A stretch of 64,000 bases of DNA, taken from positions 62,001 through 126,000 of the forward strand of contig NZ_JAIWJY010000002.1 in the NCBI RefSeq assembly GCF_028829235.1, given 5' to 3'. Numbering within the stretch: position 1 is the stretch's first letter; each line of letters begins with the position of its first letter. This DNA comes from Tenacibaculum larymnensis. GTDB lineage: Bacteria > Bacteroidota > Bacteroidia > Flavobacteriales > Flavobacteriaceae. Both the position numbers and the translations under genes were made by a program. Positions 34,570 to 43,461 of the stretch are shown here, piece by piece. The notes under the pieces were generated by a model. That model searched no databases. It saw nothing but the letters and a program-made list of their open reading frames with translations, and was not told the DNA's origin.

Positions 34570-35940
34570 TTACCCTTTTATGCTTTCAGGGTTATATCCT
34601 AAGTAAGGCACTTTTTTTTCAACAAAATTAATTCCGTAATCTTCCAGCTCTTTTAAAATTGGTTCGTACACTTCTTTGTTGATTGGTAATTGTACACCAG
34701 GAGTTGTAATATCACCATTTAAAATACGCACGGTAGCCATGGCTACAGGTAAACCAACCGTTTTTGCCATTGCAGTATAGGTTTGATCATCACCTTTAAT
34801 AACCATACTACTTTCTATTTGGAACTTGTCTTCTTTGTATTGGTATCCAAAAATATGGTGCATTACAATCATGTCTTTATCTTCGGCTTCAAGGGTCCAA
34901 GAATCCATCAATATTTTTTGTAAAATTTCAGCAGGAGTTGCATTTTTCAATCCTACTTTTTTATTTGGATTGAAGATGTCTAACTCTAAAAATTTATCCC
35001 ACATTAAATCATCTTGATCAATCTTTGCATACGAACGGAATTTTAACTCTACAGAATCAGAAGGAGAATAAGCTAAGAAAAGATTTGTGAAATCGCGATA
35101 GCTCATATTCTCAGAGTCTTCAATAGTATACGTGTCATCAGTCATTCCTAATTGTACAAATACGTTCCAAGCACGAGAAAAACCAACTTTACGAATAGTT
35201 CCACGATACATGGTTTTAATATCTTCTAAACCATAAATGCTTCTATACTTTAAAGAGTCTCGGTTAGCATAGGCTTCAAATTTTCCACTACCATTAATAG
35301 TTAAAAATTCAGTTCTTCTAAATAACTTTTGGTATGGAATATACTTATAGGTTCCTTCTTGAATAAACATTGAAGCACCACCTTGACCTGCTAATACAAC
35401 GTTTCTAGGATTCCAAGTAAATTTATAGTTCCATAAATTAGTATCACTTTCAGGAGCAACTAATCCACCACAAAAAGATTCAAATAATAACATTTTTCCT
35501 CCTTGTTCCTTTATACGATCAATAACTTGCATAGCACTCATATGGTCAATTCCTGGGTCAAGACCAATTTCATTCATAAACACTAACCCTTTAGCTTTAG
35601 CTTGTTCATCTAAAGCTTTCATTTCATCAGAAATATATGAGGCAGTAACCATGTGTTTACCATAAGTAATGCAATCTTTAGCTACTTCAATATGAAAACG
35701 AGCGGGTAACATTGAAATAACAATGTCTGCTTTTTGAATTGCATTTGAGCGTTCTTCTGCATTAAAAACATCTAATTGAATTGCTGTAGCGTTTGAATGA
35801 TTGTTAACTTTAGATTGAGCACTTTCTAATGAAACATCACCAATAGTTATATGTAGGTTCTCTTCTGAAGATTTATCTAATAAATATTTTATAAGTGAAG
35901 AGCTTGACCTACCAGCACCAATTATCAATATATTTCTCAT
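34570..35940 (-). CDS. Saccharopine dehydrogenase-family protein
   Basis: The 456-residue protein begins with a Rossmann motif IIGAGRSSSSLIKYL and has a typical C-terminal saccharopine dehydrogenase/carboxynorspermidine dehydrogenase domain. In Bacteroidota such proteins are proposed in lysine or polyamine metabolism, but the reaction is not settled. The length and the SMLPARFHIEVAKDC block fit the LYS9-like subfamily. It stands alone, divergent from the DUF423 gene. Confidence 0.82.
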   Translation of the reverse strand: MRNILIIGAGRSSSSLIKYLLDKSSEENLHITIGDVSLESAQSKVNNHSNATAIQLDVFNAEERSNAIQKADIVISMLPARFHIEVAKDCITYGKHMVTASYISDEMKALDEQAKAKGLVFMNEIGLDPGIDHMSAMQVIDRIKEQGGKMLLFESFCGGLVAPESDTNLWNYKFTWNPRNVVLAGQGGASMFIQEGTYKYIPYQKLFRRTEFLTINGSGKFEAYANRDSLKYRSIYGLEDIKTMYRGTIRKVGFSRAWNVFVQLGMTDDTYTIEDSENMSYRDFTNLFLAYSPSDSVELKFRSYAKIDQDDLMWDKFLELDIFNPNKKVGLKNATPAEILQKILMDSWTLEAEDKDMIVMHHIFGYQYKEDKFQIESSMVIKGDDQTYTAMAKTVGLPVAMATVRILNGDITTPGVQLPINKEVYEPILKELEDYGINFVEKKVPYLGYNPESIKG

Positions 35941-36020
35941 TATAATGTATTTTTGTTATCAATAAATTTTGAGGCGACAATATCGCTAAAAAAGTTTAAA
36001 TTTAAACAAAAACTATAAAA

Positions 36021-36401
36021 ATGTATAAAAATTTAACAACAGCAGGGGTTTTAGGAGTCGTTGCTGTTATTTTAGGAGCTTTTGGAGCCCACGCTTTAAA
36101 AACGAAATTAACACCAGAAGCTTTAGAGAGTTTTGAAACCGCTGTACGCTATCAGTTTTTTCATGTACTATTATTACTTTTTGTAAACATGTTTACTGAG
36201 TTTACAAACAAAGAAAAGAACAGAATTAGTTATTTCTTGATAGCAGGGATTTTATTGTTTTCAGGATCGATATATTTAATTTACTTAGCTAATGTTCCTG
36301 CAAAAGCAATTTGGTTTATAACACCTTTAGGAGGAATACTATTAATTGTGGGTTGGAGCCTATTAACATATAGCTTTTTAAAAAAAGTTATTAAAAGTTA
36401 A
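36021..36401 (+). CDS. DUF423 family membrane protein
   Basis: The 126-residue integral membrane protein has four hydrophobic helices (about 6-24, 46-62, 71-89 and 97-120) and the DUF423 block GAFGAHALK near 22-30 that follows helix 1. Homologues occur in bacteria and as TMEM256 in animals; the role is unknown. It is 86 bases before pckA and may be co-transcribed, though a TAnnTTTG box for pckA lies between. Confidence 0.85.
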   Translation: MYKNLTTAGVLGVVAVILGAFGAHALKTKLTPEALESFETAVRYQFFHVLLLLFVNMFTEFTNKEKNRISYFLIAGILLFSGSIYLIYLANVPAKAIWFITPLGGILLIVGWSLLTYSFLKKVIKS

Positions 36402-36487
36402 AGTTGATAAAATCTTTGTATCATTCATCTTTTTAATCAAAAAGAACTATTTTTGTCCAAAATTAAACACAACTAAAATCTTTTAAG

Positions 36488-38080
36488 ATGACAAATCTTG
36501 ATACGAAAACGATATCGTTAGATAACTTAGGCATAAAAGACGCTACGGTTCGTTATCAATTAACTTCAGACGAGTTACACGACATCACTATTGAAAAAGA
36601 ACAAGGAGTAGAAACTAGTTTTGGAGCATTGGCTGTTAAAACAGGTGAGTTTACAGGTCGTTCTCCAATGGATCGTTTTATCGTTAAAGACGATATAACT
36701 AAAGACCAAGTTTGGTGGGGAGATATAAACATCCCTTTCGATTCAGAAAAATTTGACAAGCTATACGATAAAGTAACAAACTATTTATCAAATAAAGAGG
36801 TATTTGTACGTGATAGTTATGCATGTGCAGATGAAGATTACAAACTAAATATTCGTGTTGTAAACGAATATCCTTGGAGTAACATGTTTGCACACAACAT
36901 GTTTTTACGTCCTACAGCAGAGGAGTTAAAAAACTTTTCTCCAGAATGGACAGTAGTAAACGCTCCAGGTTTTATGGCTGATCCAGAAGTAGATGGGACA
37001 CGCCAACACAACTTTGCTATCTTAAACTTTACTAGAAAAGTAGCATTAATTGGAGGTACAGGGTATACAGGAGAAATTAAAAAAGGAATTTTCTCTGCGT
37101 TAAACTTTATTTTACCAGTATTTAAAAACACGTTACCAATGCACTGTTCTGCAAACGTTGGTAAAGATGGTGATACTGCTATCTTCTTCGGGTTATCAGG
37201 TACAGGTAAAACTACTTTATCTACGGATCCAAATCGTAGTTTAATTGGTGATGATGAGCATGGTTGGACTGCTGAAAACACAATCTTTAACTTTGAAGGT
37301 GGTTGTTATGCAAAAGTAATCGACTTATCTCAAGAGAAAGAACCAGAAATTTACGGAGCAATTAAAAGAGGAGCAATCCTTGAAAATATTGTGATGGATG
37401 ATAAAGGAAATGTGGATTTTGCTGATACATCAATTACACAAAATACACGTGTAAGTTATCCAATTTATCACATTGAAAATATTCAAACACCATCTAAAGG
37501 TGCAAACCCAAAGAACATCTTCTTCTTAACAGCAGATGCTTTTGGAGTATTGCCTCCAATATCTAAATTAACACCAGGTCAAGCAGCATATCACTTTATT
37601 TCTGGATACACAGCAAAAGTAGCAGGTACTGAGGCTGGAATTAACGAGCCATTACCAAGTTTTTCAGCTTGTTTTGGAGCTCCATTTATGCCATTACACC
37701 CAACACGTTACGCTGAAATGTTAAGCAAGAAAATGCAAGAAGCAGGAGTAAACGTTTGGTTAATTAATACTGGATGGACAGGTGGTGCTTACGGTACCGG
37801 TAGCAGAATGAAATTAAAGTACACTCGTGCTATGATTACAGAAGCTTTACAAGGTAATTTAGAAAATGTTGAGTTTGTACAACACCCAATTTTTGGATTA
37901 TCAATGCCAACTACTTGTGAAAATGTTCCTGATGAAGTGTTAAATCCAAAGCAAACATGGGCAGATAAAGATGCTTATGATGCAAAAGCTATGGAGTTAG
38001 CTAATTCATTCAGAAAGAACTTTGCTCAGTTTGAAGAAATGGCAAGTGAGGAAATTATTAAAGGTGGACCAATAGCGTAA
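36488..38080 (+). CDS. pckA: Phosphoenolpyruvate carboxykinase (ATP)
   Basis: PckA converts oxaloacetate and ATP to phosphoenolpyruvate in gluconeogenesis. The 530-residue enzyme has the P-loop GLSGTGKTT at 235-243, the substrate block TGRSPMDRFIV near 56-66 and the metal-binding LIGDDEHGW after the P-loop. The ATP form is common in Bacteroidota. A TAnnTTTG box lies at 36448-36455, and a terminator follows the gene. Confidence 0.97.
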   Translation: MTNLDTKTISLDNLGIKDATVRYQLTSDELHDITIEKEQGVETSFGALAVKTGEFTGRSPMDRFIVKDDITKDQVWWGDINIPFDSEKFDKLYDKVTNYLSNKEVFVRDSYACADEDYKLNIRVVNEYPWSNMFAHNMFLRPTAEELKNFSPEWTVVNAPGFMADPEVDGTRQHNFAILNFTRKVALIGGTGYTGEIKKGIFSALNFILPVFKNTLPMHCSANVGKDGDTAIFFGLSGTGKTTLSTDPNRSLIGDDEHGWTAENTIFNFEGGCYAKVIDLSQEKEPEIYGAIKRGAILENIVMDDKGNVDFADTSITQNTRVSYPIYHIENIQTPSKGANPKNIFFLTADAFGVLPPISKLTPGQAAYHFISGYTAKVAGTEAGINEPLPSFSACFGAPFMPLHPTRYAEMLSKKMQEAGVNVWLINTGWTGGAYGTGSRMKLKYTRAMITEALQGNLENVEFVQHPIFGLSMPTTCENVPDEVLNPKQTWADKDAYDAKAMELANSFRKNFAQFEEMASEEIIKGGPIA

Positions 38081-38102
38081 CCTTTAAAACATAAATACTA
38101 AG

Positions 38103-38130
38103 AAAGCATCCACTATGGATGCTTTTTTTA
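38103..38130 (+). terminator. pckA terminator
   Basis: The stem AAAGCATCC / GGATGCTTT with a five-base loop is followed by a T-run, 22 bases after the pckA stop. Confidence 0.85.
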
Positions 38131-38170
38131 TGAAAAATACTCAGTATTTTAGCAATAAATAAATTTTAGC

Positions 38171-39793
38171 ATGTTTGTACAGGGAAATATAGTCGATATA
38201 CAAAATAAACGAATCTTTAAAGGGGAGGTTGAGGTTAAAGAAGGAAAGATTATACAAATTAGAGAAGTAGAAAACACTTCGGATAACTATATTTTACCTG
38301 GATTTATAGATGCACATATTCATATTGAAAGCTCGATGTTAGTACCATCAGAGTTTGCAAAAATAGCGGTAACTCACGGTACCGTAGCTACGGTATCTGA
38401 TCCACATGAAATAGCCAATGTGCTAGGAGTGAAAGGAGTTGACTTTATGGTTGAAAACGGAAAGAAAGTTCCGTTAAAATTCAATTTTGGAGCACCATCT
38501 TGTGTGCCAGCGACTTCTTTTGAAAGTGCAGGAGCTGTGATTGATTCAGAAGATATCAAAAAAATGATGCAGAACCCTGATATCAAATATTTAGCTGAGA
38601 TGATGAATTATCCTGGAGTAATTTATCAAGATGAAGAAGTTTTGAAAAAAATAGCTTGGGCAAAACATTATAACAAACCAGTAGATGGACATGCACCAGG
38701 ATTAAGAGGAGAGGATCTAGATAAATACATAGCAGCAGGAATTTATACCGATCATGAATGTTTTACCTATGAAGAAGGTTTAGAAAAGCTTCAAAAAGGA
38801 ATGAAAGTCATCATTAGAGAAGGAAGCGCAGCGAAAAACTTTGAAGCGCTGATTGATTTACTTCCTAAATATTATGAGAACATGATGTTTTGTTCTGATG
38901 ATAAGCACCCAGATGATTTGTTATTAGGACATATCAACCAATTATGTGAGCGTGCAGTAGCGAAAGGAATAGATGTTTTTAAAGTATTACATGCTGCTTG
39001 TATCAATCCGGTAAAACATTATAATTTGGATGTAGGAACTTTAAACGAAGGAGATGATGCTGATTTTATAGTAGTAAAAGACTTACAAAAGTTTAAGGTG
39101 TTACAAACCTATATCAATGGGGAATTAGTAGCCGAAAAAGGAGAATCATTCGTACAACATGTAGACTTTGAAGTACTAAATAATTTTGATACTGATAAAA
39201 AAAATATTGCTGATTTTGAGTTTCATTCAGCATCTGAAAAAATTCGAGTGATTGAAGCCTTAGATGGAGAATTAGTGACGAATGAAATAGAGGCGGATTC
39301 TTTAATAAAAGATGGAAATTTAGTTTCAGATGTAGAGAATGATGTGTTAAAAATGACCGTAGTAAATCGTTATCAAAATACGGAACCTTCAATAGCTTTT
39401 ATTAAAAATTTCGGATTAAAAGAAGGGGCGATAGCGAGTTCTGTTGGTCATGATTCACATAATATTATTGCAGTAGGAGTATCTGATGAATTGCTTTGCA
39501 AAGCAGTTAATTTATTAATAGAAAATAAAGGAGGTGTTTGCGCGGTAACTGCATCCGAAGAAAAAGTAGTTCCTCTCCCAGTAGCAGGAATTATGTCAGA
39601 TAAGTCAGCTATTGAAATAGGGAAAGCTTATGCAGAGTTAGATGTCATGGCAAAGAAGCAAGGAAGTAAATTACGAGCTCCATACATGACCTTATCTTTT
39701 ATGGCATTGTTGGTAATTCCATCTTTAAAGCTATCAGACAAAGGACTGTTTGATGGAAACACATTTAAATTTACCTCTTTAGAGGTTAAATAA
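38171..39793 (+). CDS. Adenine deaminase
   Basis: The enzyme deaminates adenine to hypoxanthine and belongs to the amidohydrolase group. The 540-residue protein has the metal-site block [15 protein letters not shown] near 48-62, the downstream [19 protein letters not shown] and [10 protein letters not shown] ligand regions, and the C-terminal half typical of AdeC-type proteins ([20 protein letters not shown]). It precedes ruvC by 8 bases and is the first gene of a unit running to the cyclase-family gene. Confidence 0.93.
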   Translation: MFVQGNIVDIQNKRIFKGEVEVKEGKIIQIREVENTSDNYILPGFIDAHIHIESSMLVPSEFAKIAVTHGTVATVSDPHEIANVLGVKGVDFMVENGKKVPLKFNFGAPSCVPATSFESAGAVIDSEDIKKMMQNPDIKYLAEMMNYPGVIYQDEEVLKKIAWAKHYNKPVDGHAPGLRGEDLDKYIAAGIYTDHECFTYEEGLEKLQKGMKVIIREGSAAKNFEALIDLLPKYYENMMFCSDDKHPDDLLLGHINQLCERAVAKGIDVFKVLHAACINPVKHYNLDVGTLNEGDDADFIVVKDLQKFKVLQTYINGELVAEKGESFVQHVDFEVLNNFDTDKKNIADFEFHSASEKIRVIEALDGELVTNEIEADSLIKDGNLVSDVENDVLKMTVVNRYQNTEPSIAFIKNFGLKEGAIASSVGHDSHNIIAVGVSDELLCKAVNLLIENKGGVCAVTASEEKVVPLPVAGIMSDKSAIEIGKAYAELDVMAKKQGSKLRAPYMTLSFMALLVIPSLKLSDKGLFDGNTFKFTSLEVK

Positions 39794-39801
39794 CCTGAAG
39801 T

Positions 39802-40353
39802 TTGAAGACAGAAAAAATTATATTAGGGATTGACCCAGGAACTTCCATTATGGGATTTGGAATTATAAAGGTAGTAGGGAAAAAGATGGAGTTTGTCCAG
39901 ATGAATGAACTACTCTTAAAAAAGTATGACGATCATTATTTAAAACTCAAAATTATTTTTGAACGTACTATTGAGTTGATTGACACCTATCATCCAGATG
40001 AAATAGCTTTAGAAGCTCCTTTTTTTGGTAAAAATGTACAATCAATGTTAAAATTAGGACGTGCGCAAGGTGTTGCCATGGCAGCAGGATTGTCAAGACA
40101 AATTCCTGTAACCGAATACGCACCTAAGAAAATTAAAATGGCAATTACAGGAAAAGGGACAGCGAGTAAAGAACAAGTAGCCCTAATGTTAAAGTCGTTA
40201 TTGAACTTAAAAGAACTCCCTAAAAACTTAGATGCAACAGATGGATTAGCAGCAGCGGTGTGCCATTTCTATAATTCAGGAACTAAAGTAGGAGGTAAGA
40301 ACTATACAGGTTGGGCAGCGTTTGTAAAGCAGAACCCGAAAAAAATTAGTTAA
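39802..40353 (+). CDS. ruvC: Holliday junction endonuclease RuvC, TTG start
   Basis: RuvC cuts Holliday junctions in recombination with RuvAB. The 183-residue protein has the four catalytic acids at Asp11 (GIDPGTSIMG), Glu71 (EIALEAPFF), Asp144 and Asp147 (LDATDGLAAAVCHF). The start is TTG at 39802, since no ATG is in frame ahead of the first conserved strand. It lies 8 bases after the adenine deaminase gene. Confidence 0.93.
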   Translation: MKTEKIILGIDPGTSIMGFGIIKVVGKKMEFVQMNELLLKKYDDHYLKLKIIFERTIELIDTYHPDEIALEAPFFGKNVQSMLKLGRAQGVAMAAGLSRQIPVTEYAPKKIKMAITGKGTASKEQVALMLKSLLNLKELPKNLDATDGLAAAVCHFYNSGTKVGGKNYTGWAAFVKQNPKKIS

Positions 40354-40355
40354 TT

Positions 40356-41033
40356 ATGAAAGAAGTTTTAGAGATTTTTTTGCAGAACCCAATCTTATTT
40401 TTGTTAGGTTTAGTTTTGATAGGAAGCTATTTCTTTTTCAAGAAAAAATTTGAAAACTTAGCAGATAAAGATGATATTTCTGATTTGACTAGAGAGGTGG
40501 AGAATGTAAAAAAAGAATTTAATGAAGATTTAGAAAAATTAAAAGTAAATTTAGAGATATTGAAGTCTCATAAAGTTAACCTAGTTAATGAAAAGAGAAA
40601 AACTATTTATGACTTTTGGAGCAGTATGAATTTGTTGACAGAGAAGTCTATAAATATATTTAACTATAATATTGATGATTTTGACAGTTACAACCATTTT
40701 AAAGGAGATATTAATAAATCATATGAGAACTTTACTTTAAATAGATATTCTTTTGAATTAAAACTTCATGAGTTTATAGATGAGGAGTTTAAGAGAATAA
40801 TTGGAGACTTTTCTAAATTGATAATAAAAAAACATCTTTTACTTTATGAAATAGGTTTAGAAATAGTAGACTTTAAATTCAAACTAAAAAAAGATGAAGT
40901 TGAAATCAGTTATTATGATTCTATAGTAGATAAGTACTCGAAGTCTTCTAAAACCTACATGGATGAACTGTATCCAAAATTACAATTGATTAAAGAGAAA
41001 TTAATTTTGATTACTGAAAGCTTACATAAATAA
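40356..41033 (+). CDS. Uncharacterised membrane-anchored coiled-coil protein
   Basis: I do not recognise a family. The 225-residue product has one hydrophobic segment at about 10-28 (NPILFLLGLVLIGSYFFF) and a predicted coiled coil from about 40 to 75 rich in Glu, Lys and Leu, followed by a helical, charged domain. It begins 2 bases after the ruvC stop and ends 1 base before the TTG start of hemW, so it is inserted in an otherwise compact operon. It could scaffold something at the inner membrane; no function is proposed. Confidence 0.6.
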   Translation: MKEVLEIFLQNPILFLLGLVLIGSYFFFKKKFENLADKDDISDLTREVENVKKEFNEDLEKLKVNLEILKSHKVNLVNEKRKTIYDFWSSMNLLTEKSINIFNYNIDDFDSYNHFKGDINKSYENFTLNRYSFELKLHEFIDEEFKRIIGDFSKLIIKKHLLLYEIGLEIVDFKFKLKKDEVEISYYDSIVDKYSKSSKTYMDELYPKLQLIKEKLILITESLHK

Positions 41034-41034
41034 T

Positions 41035-42195
41035 TTGGCAGGAATTTATCTACATATCCCGTTTTGTAAGCAAGCGTGTTATTATTGCGATTTTCACTTT
41101 TCTACCTCTTTAAAAAAGAAAGAAGAGCTGGTATCTTGCTTAGTAAAGGAATTGGAATTGCGAAAAGAGGAGTTGCAAAATGAAAAAATAGAAACAATCT
41201 ATTTTGGAGGTGGAACTCCAAGTTTATTATCTATTTATGAAATAGAATTATTACTGAATACGATTTACAAAAATTATACAGTAATTGAAGATCCAGAAAT
41301 TACTTTAGAAGCCAATCCAGATGATTTATCAGAGGAGAAAATAATTCAATTGTCTAGAACTCCAATTAATCGTTTAAGTATAGGAATTCAATCTTTTTTT
41401 GAAGAAGATTTACAATTAATGAATCGTGCTCATAATGCACAAGAAGCAAAAAACTGTTTGTCTTTAGCGACACGCTACTTTGATAATATTACCATTGATT
41501 TGATTTACGGAGTCCCGAATATGAGTAATGAACGTTGGAGAGAAAACCTACAAATTGCTTTTGATTTTGGAATTAATCATATTTCATCTTATGCATTAAC
41601 AGTAGAGCCTAAAACAGCCTTAGACTCCTTTATCAAACAAGGAAAATACCCAGATGTTGATGAAGCTGTAGCAAAAGAACATTTTGATATTTTGATAGCG
41701 GAAACTGCTAAAAATGGATTTGTACATTACGAAATTTCAAACTTTGGAAAACCCAATTATTTTTCAAAACACAATACAAGTTACTGGTTAGGAAAAAAGT
41801 ATATAGGAATTGGTCCGTCAGCACATTCGTTTAATAAAACACATCGCAGTTGGAATGTAGCTAACAATGTAAAATATATCAAAACTATTCAAGAAGGAAA
41901 TCTCCCTTTAGAACAAGAGGAACTCACTAAGGAAGATCAGTTTAATGAATATTTAATGACAGGATTAAGAACCATTTGGGGAGTGTCGTTAGGAAAAATC
42001 ACGCAAGAATTTGGAGAAGAATTCAGAAAGAGTCTCATTAAAAATGCTGAGAAATTTATTAATCAAGGTCTATTGGTTATAGAGAATGAATTGAACCAAC
42101 CTGATTCTGACAACAATGTTAAGAAGGTTTTGAAAACAACTTCAAAAGGAAAGTTCTTAGCAGATGGGTTGGCTAGTGAGTTATTCATAATTTAG
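41035..42195 (+). CDS. hemW: Radical SAM heme chaperone HemW, TTG start
   Basis: HemW binds heme and inserts it into respiratory proteins; it is related to the coproporphyrinogen oxidase HemN. The 386-residue protein has the radical SAM motif CKQACYYC, with Cys11, Cys15 and Cys18, near the start (AGIYLHIPFCKQACYYCDF), YFGGGTPSLLS, and the HemW-type C-terminal domain. The start is TTG at 41035, giving the family-typical first residues MAGIYLHIPF. It is the fourth gene of the unit. Confidence 0.92.
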   Translation: MAGIYLHIPFCKQACYYCDFHFSTSLKKKEELVSCLVKELELRKEELQNEKIETIYFGGGTPSLLSIYEIELLLNTIYKNYTVIEDPEITLEANPDDLSEEKIIQLSRTPINRLSIGIQSFFEEDLQLMNRAHNAQEAKNCLSLATRYFDNITIDLIYGVPNMSNERWRENLQIAFDFGINHISSYALTVEPKTALDSFIKQGKYPDVDEAVAKEHFDILIAETAKNGFVHYEISNFGKPNYFSKHNTSYWLGKKYIGIGPSAHSFNKTHRSWNVANNVKYIKTIQEGNLPLEQEELTKEDQFNEYLMTGLRTIWGVSLGKITQEFGEEFRKSLIKNAEKFINQGLLVIENELNQPDSDNNVKKVLKTTSKGKFLADGLASELFII

Positions 42196-42207
42196 GTATA
42201 TTTGAGT

Positions 42208-42957
42208 ATGATAGCAACAATTGAATACAACTCAAGAAAACACAAAATAGATTTATCAAAACCGTTAGATATATCCATAGCTATTGACACTTCCAGGGAA
42301 AATGTAAATGCCTGGTATTTAGATGATCCGAAAATTTTCCCCGTTTCCGATGGAGATTGGGTAGGAAGTGTACAAAAAGGCGCTGATGTAAATTTTAATA
42401 ATATACAGTTTAATCCGCATTCACATATTACACATACCGAATGTGTTGGTCATATAACAGAAGAAGTTTATTCAGTAAATAAAGAGCTATCAAAATTTTT
42501 CTTTTTAGCAGAAGTAGTGACTATTGCTCCAGAGCAATTAAAAAATAAGGATTTTGTAATTTCAAAAAAACAATTACAAAATGTTATAGGAAATAAAAAG
42601 CGTGATGCAATAGTCATCAGAACTTTACCGAACTTATCAGACAAAAAATCGATGCGTTATTCAAATACAAATCCAACTTATTTGTTAGAAGAAGCAGCGA
42701 TTTATCTTCGAGAAAAAGGAATTGAGCACTTATTAATAGATTTACCATCGGTAGACAAAGAAAAAGACGAAGGAAAATTGTTAGCACATAATGCTTTTTG
42801 GAATACACAAGGAGAAATTAGAATGCAGTCAACTATAACAGAATTTATATATGTGTCCAATAAAATAAAGGATGGAACTTACTTTTTAAACTTGATGGTA
42901 GCGCCGTTTGAAAACGATGCTACACCTAGTAAACCTATTCTTTATGAACTACTTTAG
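42208..42957 (+). CDS. Cyclase-family protein (KynB-like fold)
   Basis: From the ATG at 42208 the product is 249 residues. It has the metal-binding histidine cluster of the cyclase/arylformamidase family in degenerate form, NPHSHITHTECVGH (His71, His73, His76, His82 of this numbering, approximate). Related enzymes hydrolyse formylkynurenine; activity here is uncertain. The frame is open to a TTG two codons upstream (42202), but the ATG is the better start. It follows hemW by about 12 bases. Confidence 0.8.
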   Translation: MIATIEYNSRKHKIDLSKPLDISIAIDTSRENVNAWYLDDPKIFPVSDGDWVGSVQKGADVNFNNIQFNPHSHITHTECVGHITEEVYSVNKELSKFFFLAEVVTIAPEQLKNKDFVISKKQLQNVIGNKKRDAIVIRTLPNLSDKKSMRYSNTNPTYLLEEAAIYLREKGIEHLLIDLPSVDKEKDEGKLLAHNAFWNTQGEIRMQSTITEFIYVSNKIKDGTYFLNLMVAPFENDATPSKPILYELL

Positions 42958-42975
42958 TTATTATGATAAAAAACT

Positions 42976-43021
42976 ATTACAGAATTTTAGGTAAGCATAC
43001 TTATCTAAAATTCTGTAATGT
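42976..43021 (+). terminator. 15-bp perfect inverted repeat after the cyclase-family gene
   Basis: ATTACAGAATTTTAG and CTAAAATTCTGTAAT enclose a 14-base loop, followed by GTTTTG. It lies 18 bases after the stop and probably ends the adenine deaminase-to-cyclase unit; the T-run is weak. Confidence 0.65.
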
Positions 43022-43284
43022 TTTGTTGATATAACTCAGTAAATGTTTCTTTTTAGGGATCTCTATTCGTTCGGCGAGATTTACTTTATGTTTCATTTAC
43101 ATTATCAAAGATAAAGTAGATGTTGAAAGAAAAACAAAAATTAAGATTAAATGAAAGTTACTGTAGATGAACGGTTAAAATAAAGCTTTTAAGAGTATCG
43201 ATAATTGTAAGAAAAATAAAATATAGAGTCTTTTGTAAAACCTATTTGTTTTTTTTATAGATTTACGACCATAAAATTACAACA

Positions 43285-43365
43285 ATGACAATTTTTAATA
43301 CATATAAGCAATGTAAATCGACTGTGGTAAGACACAGAAACGATCGGGCGATGTATGTATTATAG
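43285..43365 (+). CDS. Candidate 26-residue leader peptide upstream of the MFS exporter
   Basis: The ORF runs from ATG to TAG and encodes a short basic peptide containing KSTVVRHRNDR and ending MYVL. It is followed by a strong terminator and then the MFS gene. The RHR triplet has the form (basic-any-basic) at which macrolides stall ribosomes on some resistance leader peptides, but that is a resemblance only. It is too short to be confident of by itself; the position in a structured leader is the main argument. Confidence 0.4.
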   Translation: MTIFNTYKQCKSTVVRHRNDRAMYVL

Positions 43366-43393
43366 CTATGTTTATATAAAATATAATGATTAC

Positions 43394-43425
43394 AAAAAGT
43401 CCGACTGAAAAGTCGGACTTTTTAC
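43394..43425 (+). terminator. Strong terminator hairpin before the MFS gene
   Basis: AAAAAGTCCGACT and AGTCGGACTTTTT form a 13-bp perfect stem with a GAAA tetraloop, followed by T-rich sequence, 37 bases before the MFS start codon. Confidence 0.85.
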
Positions 43426-43461
43426 TTTTATAACTAAAAACAACCACTAAACTTTAATTAT

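Larger units (their letters stand above)
43258..43425 (+). promoter_or_regulatory. Structured leader upstream of the MFS gene
   Basis: A TATAGATTTACG box (from about 43256) resembles a -7 element, so a transcript could start near 43270. It contains a nested hairpin, ATCG/CGAT (43317-43320 with 43341-43344) around CTGTG/CACAG (43322-43326 with 43333-43337), an outer ATACAT/ATGTAT pairing (43298-43303 with 43351-43356), and the terminator at 43394-43423. The set looks like a terminated leader; whether it responds to a ligand or to translation is unknown. Confidence 0.4.
42958..43461 (+). other. 500-base intergenic region with several stem-loops
   Basis: No long gene lies here. From left to right it holds a perfect 15-bp inverted repeat (42976-42990 with 43005-43019), a short hairpin ATCTC/GAGAT (about 43060-43064 with 43076-43080), an imperfect stem ATTTACTTTAT/ATAAAGTAGAT (about 43078-43120), AT-rich sequence, a possible promoter and structured leader with a 26-codon ORF (43258-43365), and a strong terminator hairpin (43394-43423) before the MFS gene at 43462. 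Confidence 0.6.

Noticed and set aside
36838..37281. 147-codon ORF on the minus strand
   Set aside because: Antisense shadow of pckA across its P-loop region.
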